A DNA stretch of 64,000 nucleotides from JAAXHF01 sp965242605. Its GTDB lineage: Bacteria; Desulfobacterota; Binatia; Bin18. Made by a program: the position numbers and the translations under genes. The stretch is from contig CBDESS010000003.1 in the NCBI GenBank assembly GCA_965242605.1, positions 1-64,000 of the forward strand, written 5' to 3'. This document shows positions 53,276-62,072 of the stretch, piece after piece. Within the stretch, counting starts at the first letter, position 1, and each line of letters opens with the position of its first letter. The notes beneath the pieces were generated by a model that was not told the origin of the DNA, made no database searches, and worked only from the letters and a program-made list of their open reading frames with translations.

Positions 53276-55300
53276 ATGAGTGCATTCAAGAGAGACTGGC
53301 TGGCTGCGCTACTGGCGGTGCTCGGCGGGGTCGGTGCCGTGCTCATCCTGTTGCGCGTGGCCCCCTACGGGCCGGCGCTGGGGACCGACGCGGTTGGGTA
53401 CATCGCGGTTGCGCGCAATCTGATAGACGGCAACGGGTTGGTCACATACCACGGTGGCGCGTATCAGGGCGGCGGCCCGCTTTTTCCCCTGGCCTTGGCA
53501 GGCATCGGTTTGTTTGGCGGGGATGTCATCAAGGCCGGTGCAGGCGTCAATGCCGCTGCCTTCGGGCTGACGGTCTTCGTCGTCGCCCTGTGGCTGAAAA
53601 GCCGGGTCCAGTCGCGGCTGCTGGTCATCTGGGCGGGAAGTGCCTACGCCTTGACCATCCCGCTCGCCTATGAGGCGGCGCGGGTGATGACCGACACGCT
53701 GTTCATCCTGTTCGTCGTTATCTCGCTTTTCGCCCTCGATCGGTTCCTGGGGACTAGCCGGAGGGGGCCGCTTCTCTTGGCGGCGGCGAGTGCCGGGGCC
53801 GCGTGCCTGACCCGGTATATTGGCGTGACGCTGCTCGGGAGTGGTCTGCTCATTCTTGTCTTCCAGAGAAACGCCGTATTCCGCGTGAAAATGAGGGCTG
53901 CCGCGGTCTGGTCCGTCGTGGCGGCGGTACCTTTCGGCGTATGGGTCTGGAGAGATGTTGCGGTTGTGAGAACAGTTTTTTCGGGGGAATCCGGCTCTAA
54001 TGATTTTTCTTCTCTGGGCGCTCTCCACGACGCCGGCGGTGAAATTTCCAGGTGGATGCTTGGAGAAACCGGGGTGTCTGTCTTGAATGGGACGGTGAAC
54101 AGCATTGCGGGGATCGACGCCACCGGGCCTGCTAGTCTGGCCGCTGTCGTTTCGAAGATAGCCGTCCTCCTGCTGGTGGTCAGCGGGGTCGGATATGCGC
54201 TTGTGCGCTATCGTCGCGGATTTTTTGAAAGAAACCGCACCCTCTTGACCGTCTCCCTCGTTTTCCTGTCGTCGTATGCGATGTTCCTGATGCTGTACCT
54301 GCCAGTTGCCGACATCGCACTGCCTGCCAGGTTTCTGGTACCGATGTTCCCGCCTTTGCTGGTCGTGGTGACGACCGTCCTGGACGAGTTCCTATCGAAT
54401 GATCGGGGAGAGCGCGCAGGGGCGTTGAAGAAGACGACCACAGGAAAATGCGGCCCGCGGCTTGTCTCTCTTCTCGTCGCTATATGGCTTCTGATGCAGC
54501 TTGGACCCAACTACCATGACATCACATCGTGGCGCGAGCACGGCAAAGGATACGGCTCCAAGCAGTGGGTCAACTCCGAGCTTGTTCGCCATCTGAAGAC
54601 GAACCTGCCCGATAGCCTGCTCTTCAGCACGAGTGCCCCCATGTTGTACCTCTTGCCGGACTTGCAGGAGAGCAGAGAGAAGATTGAGAGTTTGAGCCGC
54701 CGTTTTTCGCAGCTGAAGTCTCGGCTGTTCAATGCTCGTGCCGCCGGCGAAGAGGCGTTTGTGGTGGTGTTCTACCGTGATTTCTGGCGGCGCAGCTATG
54801 ACTACGACCTGGAAGACATAGGGGCGTTGCCGGGCCTGGATGTGGCGGCTATCCTGGAAGACGGTATTCTCTTCAGGAGCCGGGTGCCCTCCGACACCGC
54901 TGCCGCGATCCCGAAAGACGGCTCGGTGGCAGGAGCCTTTCACACCCTTCTGAAGGATGCCCGCCTCATCATCCATGCCCATTTCGACCTGTATCTGGAT
55001 GTGTATCACAATAGACTGGTCTATGTCCGGGATGCCTGTGGCGGTGGCGACACCGGATACACCGGGCCGCGGTTTTTCCTGCATGTCTTCCCGGTGGACC
55101 CGGCTGAGCTTCCTGGGCACCGCCGGCGGGACGCTTTTGACGAGTTCGATTTCCATTTCAACCACTACGGGGGGTCGATTGGCGGGCGCTGCATTGCGGT
55201 GCGTTCTCTGCCTGCCTACAATGTGGCCGCTATCAGAACCGGTCAGTTCGATCGAGCTGGAGGGGAGTTGTGGAGGGAGGAGTTCAGGTTCAGTGACTGA
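53276..55300 (+). CDS. GT39-family membrane glycosyltransferase with one array-type tail domain, 674 aa
   Basis: A GT-C enzyme of the PMT/ArnT kind. Membrane segment 1 is followed by GTDAVGYIAVARNLIDGNG (residues 36-54) with the acidic D38, and DTLFILF and RYIGVT segments follow, all usual for GT39. Hydrophobic segments extend to about residue 410. The soluble end (570-657) is a single copy of the two-cysteine domain found twice in every array gene: F.LYLD, VRDAC (C588), FFLHVFPVDPAELP, GGRC (C639), LPAYN, then IRTGQF. The membrane part is otherwise clearly different from the array proteins. I chose ATG 53276, ten bases after the ligase stop; the frame is open upstream to 53096 inside the ligase gene. 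Eight bases separate it from the GT2 gene. Confidence 0.87.
   Translation: MSAFKRDWLAALLAVLGGVGAVLILLRVAPYGPALGTDAVGYIAVARNLIDGNGLVTYHGGAYQGGGPLFPLALAGIGLFGGDVIKAGAGVNAAAFGLTVFVVALWLKSRVQSRLLVIWAGSAYALTIPLAYEAARVMTDTLFILFVVISLFALDRFLGTSRRGPLLLAAASAGAACLTRYIGVTLLGSGLLILVFQRNAVFRVKMRAAAVWSVVAAVPFGVWVWRDVAVVRTVFSGESGSNDFSSLGALHDAGGEISRWMLGETGVSVLNGTVNSIAGIDATGPASLAAVVSKIAVLLLVVSGVGYALVRYRRGFFERNRTLLTVSLVFLSSYAMFLMLYLPVADIALPARFLVPMFPPLLVVVTTVLDEFLSNDRGERAGALKKTTTGKCGPRLVSLLVAIWLLMQLGPNYHDITSWREHGKGYGSKQWVNSELVRHLKTNLPDSLLFSTSAPMLYLLPDLQESREKIESLSRRFSQLKSRLFNARAAGEEAFVVVFYRDFWRRSYDYDLEDIGALPGLDVAAILEDGILFRSRVPSDTAAAIPKDGSVAGAFHTLLKDARLIIHAHFDLYLDVYHNRLVYVRDACGGGDTGYTGPRFFLHVFPVDPAELPGHRRRDAFDEFDFHFNHYGGSIGGRCIAVRSLPAYNVAAIRTGQFDRAGGELWREEFRFSD
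54983..55246 (+). other. Single-copy tail domain shared with the array genes
   Basis: Residues 570-657 of the GT39 protein. It shares the order and spacing of landmarks with both domain copies in U0-U20: a leading F.LYL, an aromatic-Val/Leu-Arg/Lys step before the first Cys, FF..VFPVD..ELP, F.F...G, G.RC 51 residues after the first Cys, LP.Y, then I/L-RTGQ. This links the array functionally to the downstream glycan genes. Confidence 0.8.
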
Positions 55301-55308
55301 CGGGAGAC

Positions 55309-56472
55309 ATGATGGCAGAGCCGCTCGCCCCTGAACTGACCATAGTGATCCTGTGCCGCGACGAGGAGCGGGCGATCACCCATTGTATTGACCAGGCGCA
55401 GGGCTTCTTGAAGCGAAGGGCGGTCTGCGGGGAAGTCCTGGTGGTGGACAACGGCAGCCGGGATCGCTCGGCAGTGCTGGCGCACGAAGCCGGTGCACGC
55501 GTCGTCTCCGAGCCGCGGGCCGGCTACGGCAACGCGGCCAGGACGGGGATTGAAGCCGCCCTGGGACGCTTCATCATTCTGGGCGACGGTGATGGGGAAC
55601 TCGATTTTGGCACGCTTGACCAGTTTGTGGACAAGTTGCAGGACGGCTTCGATCTCGTGGTCGGCAACCGCTTCCAGGGGGGAATTGACCCCGGCGCGGC
55701 CCCGTTCCTGCATCGGCGTATCGGCAATCTCCTGCTGTCGGGTGTCGGAAAATTGCTCTTTCGCGCTCCTGTTGGCGATTTCCACTGCGGGCTGCGGGCG
55801 TTCAGCGCAACCGCCGTCCGTACCCTTCGGCTGCAAAGCGCGGGGTTCGAAGCCACGAGCGAAATGATCGTCAAGGCCGTCCAGAAGCATATGCGTGTCG
55901 CCGAAGTGCCGGTCATCCAGCGTTGCGCCTTTGACCCGAACCGCGTCTCGCACCTGCGGCCCTGGAGGGACGGCTGGCGCACCTTGTGCCTGCTGTTGAT
56001 GCTCTCTCCAGCGTGGCTGTTTTTGTATCCCGGCTGGATGCTGCTGGCGGCCGGCGCGCTCGCCACGCTGGTTTCTGTCGTGGAGCATGCCGAAGAGGGC
56101 GTGCGTTTCGGTGCCTCCACGATGCTGTTCGGTGCCGCTTTTTGTATTCTCGGAACGCAACTGGCCGGATGCTACCTGTCGGCGCGCGCGTTTTCTGAAT
56201 CGGCCGGCCTGATTGAAGGACGCTCGCAGGCACTCTTGCGGGACTATCACGTTTTGGAAACCTGCCTGGCGATTGGTTTCGTGCTGACAGCAGCGGGCGG
56301 GGCGGTCGGCGTCTGGAGCCTGTTCGTCTGGGAAGATGGGGGCGAGGCCGACTCGCGCTTGCCTCTCCTGATCGTGGCCGTTACCCTGATGACTATCGGC
56401 GTGCAAACCGCGTTCCAGGGGTTTCTGCTTGCCCTGATCGCAGGCCAGCGAGACGGGCGAGCAAACGGATGA
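55309..56472 (+). CDS. GT2 glycosyltransferase, polyprenyl-phosphate sugar synthase-like, 387 aa
   Basis: A GT-A fold enzyme of the DPM1/GtrB kind. It has TIVILCRDEER at 11-21, VVDNGSRDRS at 45-54, the nucleotide/metal segment GDGDGELDF at 92-100 (the usual form is DADxQ/E), a VVGNRF strand at 117-122 and GDFHCGLRAF at 156-165. The last 160 residues are hydrophobic with about four membrane segments. The likely role is transfer of a sugar from a nucleotide donor to polyprenyl phosphate at the cytoplasmic face, making donors for GT-C enzymes such as the neighbouring GT39 protein and the array. Start: ATG 55309 or ATG 55312, both behind CGGGAGA. The gap to the next gene is about 80 bases. Confidence 0.85.
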   Translation: MMAEPLAPELTIVILCRDEERAITHCIDQAQGFLKRRAVCGEVLVVDNGSRDRSAVLAHEAGARVVSEPRAGYGNAARTGIEAALGRFIILGDGDGELDFGTLDQFVDKLQDGFDLVVGNRFQGGIDPGAAPFLHRRIGNLLLSGVGKLLFRAPVGDFHCGLRAFSATAVRTLRLQSAGFEATSEMIVKAVQKHMRVAEVPVIQRCAFDPNRVSHLRPWRDGWRTLCLLLMLSPAWLFLYPGWMLLAAGALATLVSVVEHAEEGVRFGASTMLFGAAFCILGTQLAGCYLSARAFSESAGLIEGRSQALLRDYHVLETCLAIGFVLTAAGGAVGVWSLFVWEDGGEADSRLPLLIVAVTLMTIGVQTAFQGFLLALIAGQRDGRANG

Positions 56473-56553
56473 TTCCCTCCTGACCTTGGCAAGCGTCGGT
56501 CGCTTCGGTTTGCCTTGACGGAGCACAAGAGGGGGGCCAAAGAGAGGGTGGAG

Positions 56554-57393
56554 ATGGAGACATTCGAGGTGCAGGCGCATCAAGTGGAAAGCAGGCACTC
56601 GCCGGGCAAGCTCGCTGTCCTGTCCATGGATGTGGAGCATGAGTACAACGGCAGCGGAAACGAAGCCTTGAACCGGCTGCCAGACGTGCTGGACGCGCTG
56701 GGACGCACGGGCTTGCCGCTGACGACCTTTGTGGAAGCGCGCCTGTTCGTCGAACGCCCTGAGCTCTGTGCCGCCCTGGTTGAGGCCGGAGCTGAGCTGC
56801 ACCTCCATTGCTACGACCACAGGCACATCGACACGGCCGAGAGCCTTCGGGCAGGCATTGACGCTTTCACCAGCTTCGTCGGAGCCCGGCCGCGCGGGTA
56901 TCGCGCCCATACCTACCACTTAACCGAGGAGATATTTCAGACGCTGGTGGCAGAAGGTTTCGCCTGGGACTCCTCCATCCTGCCGGGCATCGGCCTCGGC
57001 TGCCATGCGCACCGGACGTTTCGCCACGGCGACTGGTTTGTGCTTGACAAGGCCCTTGCCGAGCTTCCCGTGGCGAGCTGGCGGTCCGTGGGCATTCCGT
57101 TTATCCAGTCGTATCGACACCTGCTGGGGCCGTCTGCGGAGTGGCTTCTTGAGCGAGTGGCCTCCTTGCCGGACCTGCTGGTGTACAATATCCATACGGT
57201 AGACTTTGTACGCGATGGCCGGCTCTGGCAGTCTGCCCTGCCGCTGGGCTTGAAGGGCGCTCATGCTCTGGCGAGGTGGCGACAGCGGGGAGTCGAGGAC
57301 GTGGCCGCCTTGGGCGAGCGCTTGCGCCGCCGCGGCTATTCGTGGACCACGATGACGCACTGCCATGCCCTGCTGACCGGGGAGGACCGGTGA
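56554..57393 (+). CDS. Polysaccharide deacetylase family protein (NodB-like), 279 aa
   Basis: It carries the NodB-homology landmarks: LSMDVEHEY at 23-31 with the first acidic pair, HLHCYDHRH at 83-91 giving the two metal-site histidines, RGYRAHTYHL at 114-123, FAWDSS at 136-141 and YNIHTVDF later for the C-terminal His motif. The family removes N- or O-acetyl groups from sugars. There is no signal peptide, so the product may be cytoplasmic or loosely membrane-attached, as for deacetylases of exosortase-linked polysaccharide loci. I prefer ATG 56554, behind AAAGAGAGG; a TTG at 56515 would add 13 residues. It is coupled to the next gene by a GTGA overlap. Confidence 0.85.
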   Translation: METFEVQAHQVESRHSPGKLAVLSMDVEHEYNGSGNEALNRLPDVLDALGRTGLPLTTFVEARLFVERPELCAALVEAGAELHLHCYDHRHIDTAESLRAGIDAFTSFVGARPRGYRAHTYHLTEEIFQTLVAEGFAWDSSILPGIGLGCHAHRTFRHGDWFVLDKALAELPVASWRSVGIPFIQSYRHLLGPSAEWLLERVASLPDLLVYNIHTVDFVRDGRLWQSALPLGLKGAHALARWRQRGVEDVAALGERLRRRGYSWTTMTHCHALLTGEDR

Positions 57394-58298
57394 GTGCCGC
57401 GTGCCGCGTGTTCGCTCGGCACAGCCCGGACTTTGTGGCCGCTTGGCGTTCGGTGTTCTGCGGTGTGTACCGGTGGCGACAGGACGGCCGCTTCGCCGTG
57501 GTGCCTTCCCTGTTGGGGTCGCCCGTGTTTGCCTATCTGCCCGGCCTCAACTCCTCCGACCTCGACGCCGCCGAAGCGCGTCAACTCGCGGGGGAGATGC
57601 AGGGCCGTTCGTTCAACATCCGGGCTTTGGCCCCGCCGCAAGCAGCATTGCTGCCCGGCGCGCCGGCTGTCTTGAGGCTTGATCTGGCTGCCTTCGGCCA
57701 TGACCGGGAAGTCGTTTGGAAGCAGGGGCTGAAGAAAACAGCACGAGAGGCGGTCCGGCAGGCGCACAGAGCCGGTCTCGTCGCCCAAGAAGAGACTGGT
57801 GTAGCCGCGATTGAGGGGTTGTGTGCCATGCTGCGCCTCGTTGCTATGCGGCATGGCGCGCCGATGCTGCCGGTGGCCTTGTTTGAGGCGGTGGTTCAGG
57901 ACATGGGGGCCAGGATAGTGGTCGTGCGAAACCGCGCTGATGGGAGGCCGCGGGCAAGCCTGCTGTGGCTGCGCGACGGCCCACTTGCCTGGGCACCTTG
58001 GGCAGGGGCGTATGTAGGTGCCAGCCGTTCCGGCAATCTTCTCGCGTGGACGCTGGTGGAGCAGGCTATAAACGAAGGCGCGGATATTATCGATTTCGGC
58101 CGGTCTCCGATAGGCGGCGGTGCCGACCGCTTCAAACGCAGCTTTGGTGCCACGCCCATCCCGGTGTTGTGGCTCTCCGACACCTCGGCCGATCTCTATC
58201 GCCGGTACACCCTCGCGCAGAAGCTCTGGCGTGGGCTGCCGAACTTCGTAAGCGACCGCGTCGGTCCCCGGCTGTGCCGGTACTTGGCGGACTATTGA
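57390..58298 (+). CDS. FemAB/GNAT-like acyltransferase family protein, 302 aa
   Basis: The start GTG 57390 overlaps the deacetylase stop. The protein has the double-GNAT layout of FemAB-like proteins, with a conserved end signature ADIIDFGRSPIGGGADRF and KRSFGATPIPV. FemAB-type proteins transfer aminoacyl or acyl groups to cell-envelope acceptors. Members next to polysaccharide deacetylases are known from exosortase/PEP-CTERM polysaccharide clusters, but no exosortase gene is in this window. The central KKTAREAVRQAHRAGL helix is typical of the family. The acceptor and the group transferred are unknown. A 52-base gap follows. Confidence 0.8.
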   Translation: MSAACRVFARHSPDFVAAWRSVFCGVYRWRQDGRFAVVPSLLGSPVFAYLPGLNSSDLDAAEARQLAGEMQGRSFNIRALAPPQAALLPGAPAVLRLDLAAFGHDREVVWKQGLKKTAREAVRQAHRAGLVAQEETGVAAIEGLCAMLRLVAMRHGAPMLPVALFEAVVQDMGARIVVVRNRADGRPRASLLWLRDGPLAWAPWAGAYVGASRSGNLLAWTLVEQAINEGADIIDFGRSPIGGGADRFKRSFGATPIPVLWLSDTSADLYRRYTLAQKLWRGLPNFVSDRVGPRLCRYLADY

Positions 58299-58350
58299 AG
58301 CCCATCTCTGAGCCTGTTGGACGGCAGACAGGTGTTGAGGGTAAACGGCT

Positions 58351-59049
58351 ATGGCTCAAGCGGACACCAAGGCTGACAACATGTATGATGCGCTTCGGGA
58401 GTCCTTCGGTGAGGCCAGCCCCAAGGCGTCTGGCTATCTCTCCGAATACTCCTTCCTGCAGGAGCGAGACTTGGTGCTGGACGCCGTCGGTGTCGAACCG
58501 GGCACGGTTGTTGACCTTGGCTGCGGCGGCGGGCTGATGACTTTGCCCTTGGTCCAAGCCGGACACCGGGTTATCGGCCTGGACTTCAACGCCGCTGCCT
58601 GCCGGCAGGCGGGACGCAACGGGCTCTGTGCGGTTCGCGGCGACGCCTTCAATCTGCCCTTGACGGACGCCCTCGCGGACGTGGTGGTGAATGTGGAGGT
58701 CGCCCAGCAGTACGAGGCGGCGGCGGTCGAGCGTTTGCTGCACGAGGCGGCGCGTATATTACGCCCTGGCGGACGGCTGGTGATCGTGTGGGCCAACCGC
58801 GAGGCGGCAGTCCACCGGGTGGTCTCCACGGGGTTGCGCATCCTTCTGCGCGGCTCGGCTGCACTCGACTTGATACACCATCCACCGTCACAGATGCGAG
58901 CAGCGGCAGTGCGCGCAGGGTTTGCGCTTGATGAGTGGCGCGCGATCTTTCCGCCGTGGCGTTGGCGGCTACGGAGTGTCAGTGGCCTGCTGGCGAGCCT
59001 GGTCGGTTCGAGCTTTATCGCCATCTTTCGTACACGCCCTGAATCCTGA
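58351..59049 (+). CDS. SAM-dependent methyltransferase (class I), 232 aa
   Basis: It has VVDLGCGGGLMTLPL at 53-67 (motif I), VIGLDFN at 74-80 with the acidic residue that binds the SAM ribose, GDAFNLPL at 97-104, and ILRPGGRLVIVWANRE for the later strands. The layout is that of Methyltransf_11/25 proteins. A hydrophobic C-terminal stretch (SGLLASLVGSSFIAIF) may associate with the membrane. From its place in the cluster it may methylate a glycan sugar or a lipid carrier, but substrate specificity cannot be read from the sequence. Start ATG 58351. Confidence 0.85.
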   Translation: MAQADTKADNMYDALRESFGEASPKASGYLSEYSFLQERDLVLDAVGVEPGTVVDLGCGGGLMTLPLVQAGHRVIGLDFNAAACRQAGRNGLCAVRGDAFNLPLTDALADVVVNVEVAQQYEAAAVERLLHEAARILRPGGRLVIVWANREAAVHRVVSTGLRILLRGSAALDLIHHPPSQMRAAAVRAGFALDEWRAIFPPWRWRLRSVSGLLASLVGSSFIAIFRTRPES

Positions 59050-59083
59050 TTTGTGGCAAGGGTCGGTACAAACGCGACGTTGA

Positions 59084-60457
59084 ATGAAACCCTTTGCCGC
59101 AATTCGCCACAGCGACACCTCGAAGATGGCACCAGCTCCTCCACCCTTCCGGGGCAGGGTACTCATGACCGGAGCATCGGGGTATGTGGGCAGCCAGATA
59201 CTTGCATTTCTGCGCAGGCACGGCTTTCAAGTGAAGGTGCTGGTAAGGGAGCCTTGGCGGTATGCCACCGGCGAAATAGAGGCCTTTCCCTACCAACTGG
59301 CTGGGGCTCCCGAGCCACGGGCGTTTCTTGAGGTTGACGCCATCATTCACACGGCCTCGAGCACAAGGGCTCGGAAGCCTTTGCCGGAAGAGGTGGAGGT
59401 CAACGCGGCGGGCAAGTTGTTGGACATGGCGGAGCGGTGTGCCGTGGAACACTTCATTTTCCTCTCCAGCCAGACATCCGAAGAAGGCGCACGGTCAAAA
59501 TATGCACGGGTCAAGTGGGCTGTTGAAAGGCTGGTCTTGGCCAGGGGCGGCAGCGTGCTTCGTGCCGGCCTGGTGTACGGCGGGGCTGACCAGAGAGCCG
59601 TGTTTGGCGCACTCAGCAAACTGACACGGTGGTCCCCCTGCATTCCCGCCTTTGTTCCAGCGCCCTTGGTGCAGCCCATCCACATCGACGACTTGTGCCT
59701 CGCCTTGCTGGGCATCCTCCGCAGGAGGGAGAACAGGCCAGCGCCGTATTTGCTGGCCCAACCAGAAGCGATTTCATTGACCACCTTGCTGCGCACCCTG
59801 GCGTGGCACCGGTACCGTCGATATCCGATTGCTGTGCCGATTCCGTTCACCTTGGTGGGCCTCGCCGCCGTATTGTGTCGCGTAGCGCCATTCATACCTG
59901 AAGGCTACTCCGAGCGACTGAGGGGCTTGCAGAGCACGGTGCCGATGGATACAGCGTCGGATTGCCAAACCCTTGGGGTTGTGCCGCGGTCGTTTGCAGA
60001 CGGCTTGACGCCGGCCGCCAAGGGCCGCCGAGGCGTGCTGGAGGAGGGAAGGGCGCTCCTCCGCTATGTGAGTGGGCGAGCGGCGCAGTATTCGACCTTG
60101 CGCCGTTATGTCAGACTGCTTGAACAATTGAAAAAAGGCCGTTGCCTTGACCTGCCGCCCTTTTTCCTCAAATTCCCCGCGACCCTCCGCCTGATGGACC
60201 CTCGGTTTCCCACCCTGCGGCTCACAGAGAGTTGCAAGCGGGAACTTGCCTGGCGCATGGAAGCCGCCGTCATTCTCGCCGAAACCCACCCCGGTACTGC
60301 CGAAGCGTTCCATTTGCGAGCGGCTATGCTTCTGCCTGTCGCGGCCGCGAGACTGGCCATTTCTCTGGCTGCGGAGATACTGATGTGGGCGGTGGCCCTT
60401 GGGCTCTCGGGCTTGCGCCGCCGCCGGCCCCCCCAAGGATATCGTGATGCCAGCTGA
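59084..60457 (+). CDS. NAD-dependent epimerase/dehydratase family protein (extended SDR), 457 aa
   Basis: It has the Rossmann motif GASGYVG at 30-36, SSQ near 128-130 and the catalytic pair Y140/K144 (YARVK), followed by LRAGLVYGG, the usual arrangement in extended SDR enzymes acting on nucleotide sugars. The C-terminal part from about 330 is longer than in common UDP-sugar epimerases and ends in a hydrophobic stretch (RLAISLAAEILMWAVALGL) that may anchor it in the membrane. A second ATG at 59126 (residue 15) is also possible. It overlaps the next gene by 11 bases. Likely role: making or altering a sugar precursor for the locus; the exact reaction is unknown. Confidence 0.82.
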   Translation: MKPFAAIRHSDTSKMAPAPPPFRGRVLMTGASGYVGSQILAFLRRHGFQVKVLVREPWRYATGEIEAFPYQLAGAPEPRAFLEVDAIIHTASSTRARKPLPEEVEVNAAGKLLDMAERCAVEHFIFLSSQTSEEGARSKYARVKWAVERLVLARGGSVLRAGLVYGGADQRAVFGALSKLTRWSPCIPAFVPAPLVQPIHIDDLCLALLGILRRRENRPAPYLLAQPEAISLTTLLRTLAWHRYRRYPIAVPIPFTLVGLAAVLCRVAPFIPEGYSERLRGLQSTVPMDTASDCQTLGVVPRSFADGLTPAAKGRRGVLEEGRALLRYVSGRAAQYSTLRRYVRLLEQLKKGRCLDLPPFFLKFPATLRLMDPRFPTLRLTESCKRELAWRMEAAVILAETHPGTAEAFHLRAAMLLPVAAARLAISLAAEILMWAVALGLSGLRRRRPPQGYRDAS

Positions 60458-62072
60458 ACCGGAAGTCATCATCGTCGGCAGCGGACCGGCCGGCGTGTCC
60501 GCTGCCTTTCCCCTGGTGCAGGCCGGCATTCGCGTGGTGATGCTTGACGCTGGGATGACCGGCGAACCAGCCGGGCCGGAACTTCCAGGCAGCTTGCGAG
60601 AGCTGCGCCAAAGCCCTGAGCAATGGAAAACCATTGTTGGCCAGAAGTTTGAACGGTTCAACAGCCCCGTCTCTTTGCCGTCCCCCAAGTTTCGTTCGCC
60701 AGCGCACAGCTATGTGTTCCGAGACTACCTGCAACGCTATGCCGTAGAAACGGACCATTTCGCCGTCGCCGGCTCTCTGGCCAAGGGCGGCCTCTCCAAC
60801 GCCTGGGGCGCAGGGGTTAGCATGTTTGACGATTGGGACCTCAAGAACTCTCCGGTCTCCGCCCAGGATTTGCAGCCCTCGTACCGCAGGATTTCCAAGC
60901 GGATTGGCATAAGCGGCAGCAATGAGGATGACCTGTCCGAAACGCACGGACACGACGACTCTCTCATGCCGCCCATTGAGCTCAGCGCTACCCCGAAGGT
61001 TTTATATCGGCGCTACCGTGCGCATCGCTCGTATGCGCTGAGCAGGGGCCTCAGGCTCGGCCGGGCAAGAAACGTCGTATTGACCCAAGCGCTGGCTGGC
61101 CGACACGGCTGCGTGTCTTGTGGTCGCTGCCTGTGGGGCTGTGCTGAGCAGGCAATCTGGTCTGCGGCCCACGATGTGGAGGTGTTGAAAACCCACCCCG
61201 CTTTTTCCTACCGCGGGGGATTTTTTGTCAGGCGGCTCGTCCGGCGGGAGGCCGGCTACGACGTGGTGGCGGAGTCGCTCGATACCAGGCAGACTGCCAG
61301 GTTTTCCGCTAAGAGGGTGATCGTGGCGTGTGGGGCCATTGGCAGCGCGAAACTGCTCCTTGACGCCTTGGGATGGCACGGCAGCGTCCCTTTGCAGAGC
61401 ACTCCCGCCGTAGCTTTCGCGCTCCTCGTATCGCGCTGGCGATGGGCAGCGCTCGCCGACGGCAGAACCTCTGCACTGAGTCAACTGACGTTCAGGATAG
61501 ATGACGCCGGCCTGGAAGACGGCTACGCCTCGGGCCACCTGTTCCCTGCCGACACGCTCCCGGCGTCGGACTGTATTGCACACCTGCCGTTTTCCTATCC
61601 ACAGTCAAGAAAGCTGCTCCGCTTGATGCAGCCGTCGATGGTCGTGGGAAACTGTTGGCTGAGCGGTCGTTACAGCCGGCACACCCTGCGGGTTCAGACA
61701 CAGGACGGGACGCTGCGGCTGCAAGGCGCATATGACCAGGCGGTGGTAGAGGGCGCAGCCCGCATCAGGAAACGGCTTGGGGCCGCGCTGTGGCGGTATG
61801 GAGTATTCTTGCTTCCAGGCAGTTTCCGGCTTGTTCCGCCGGGCGCGGATGTACACTATGGAGGAACGGTGCCGATGCGCGCGTCACCGAGGCCGCACGA
61901 AGCGGACCCACGAGGAGAGGTTGCCGGATTGCCAGGCGTCCATGTTGTCGATGGAGCAGCGCTCACCAGCGTTGCAGCCAAACCGCTTACATTTACCATC
62001 ATGGCTAACGCCGATCGGATCGCAGGCCTTTTGGCGGAGCGGCTGTCTGTCGCAAGGGGTGCCGGGAGATGA
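60447..62072 (+). CDS. FAD-dependent oxidoreductase, GMC type, with four-Cys motif, 541 aa
   Basis: The N-terminal dinucleotide site is IIVGSGPAGVSAA, followed by GGLSNAWGAGV. The C-terminal block is HYGGTVPMR...VVDGAALTSVAAKPLTFTIMANADRIA, typical of GMC oxidoreductases, with the final catalytic region altered from the common His/Asn form (AKPLTF). At residues 222-232 it has CVSCGRCLWGC (C222, C225, C228, C232), an iron-sulfur-like spacing found in some bacterial GMC-related proteins. The likely reaction is oxidation of a sugar or alcohol group, with electrons passed on in a manner I cannot define. I chose ATG 60447, behind AAGGAT; the frame is open upstream to 60399. It overlaps the next gene by ATGA. 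Confidence 0.83.
   Translation: MPAEPEVIIVGSGPAGVSAAFPLVQAGIRVVMLDAGMTGEPAGPELPGSLRELRQSPEQWKTIVGQKFERFNSPVSLPSPKFRSPAHSYVFRDYLQRYAVETDHFAVAGSLAKGGLSNAWGAGVSMFDDWDLKNSPVSAQDLQPSYRRISKRIGISGSNEDDLSETHGHDDSLMPPIELSATPKVLYRRYRAHRSYALSRGLRLGRARNVVLTQALAGRHGCVSCGRCLWGCAEQAIWSAAHDVEVLKTHPAFSYRGGFFVRRLVRREAGYDVVAESLDTRQTARFSAKRVIVACGAIGSAKLLLDALGWHGSVPLQSTPAVAFALLVSRWRWAALADGRTSALSQLTFRIDDAGLEDGYASGHLFPADTLPASDCIAHLPFSYPQSRKLLRLMQPSMVVGNCWLSGRYSRHTLRVQTQDGTLRLQGAYDQAVVEGAARIRKRLGAALWRYGVFLLPGSFRLVPPGADVHYGGTVPMRASPRPHEADPRGEVAGLPGVHVVDGAALTSVAAKPLTFTIMANADRIAGLLAERLSVARGAGR

Noticed and set aside
51676..53346. Antisense frames opposite the ligase-like gene and opposite the GT2/deacetylase genes (55243-56919)
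   Set aside because: The sense strand has clear conserved motifs and the antisense products have none.
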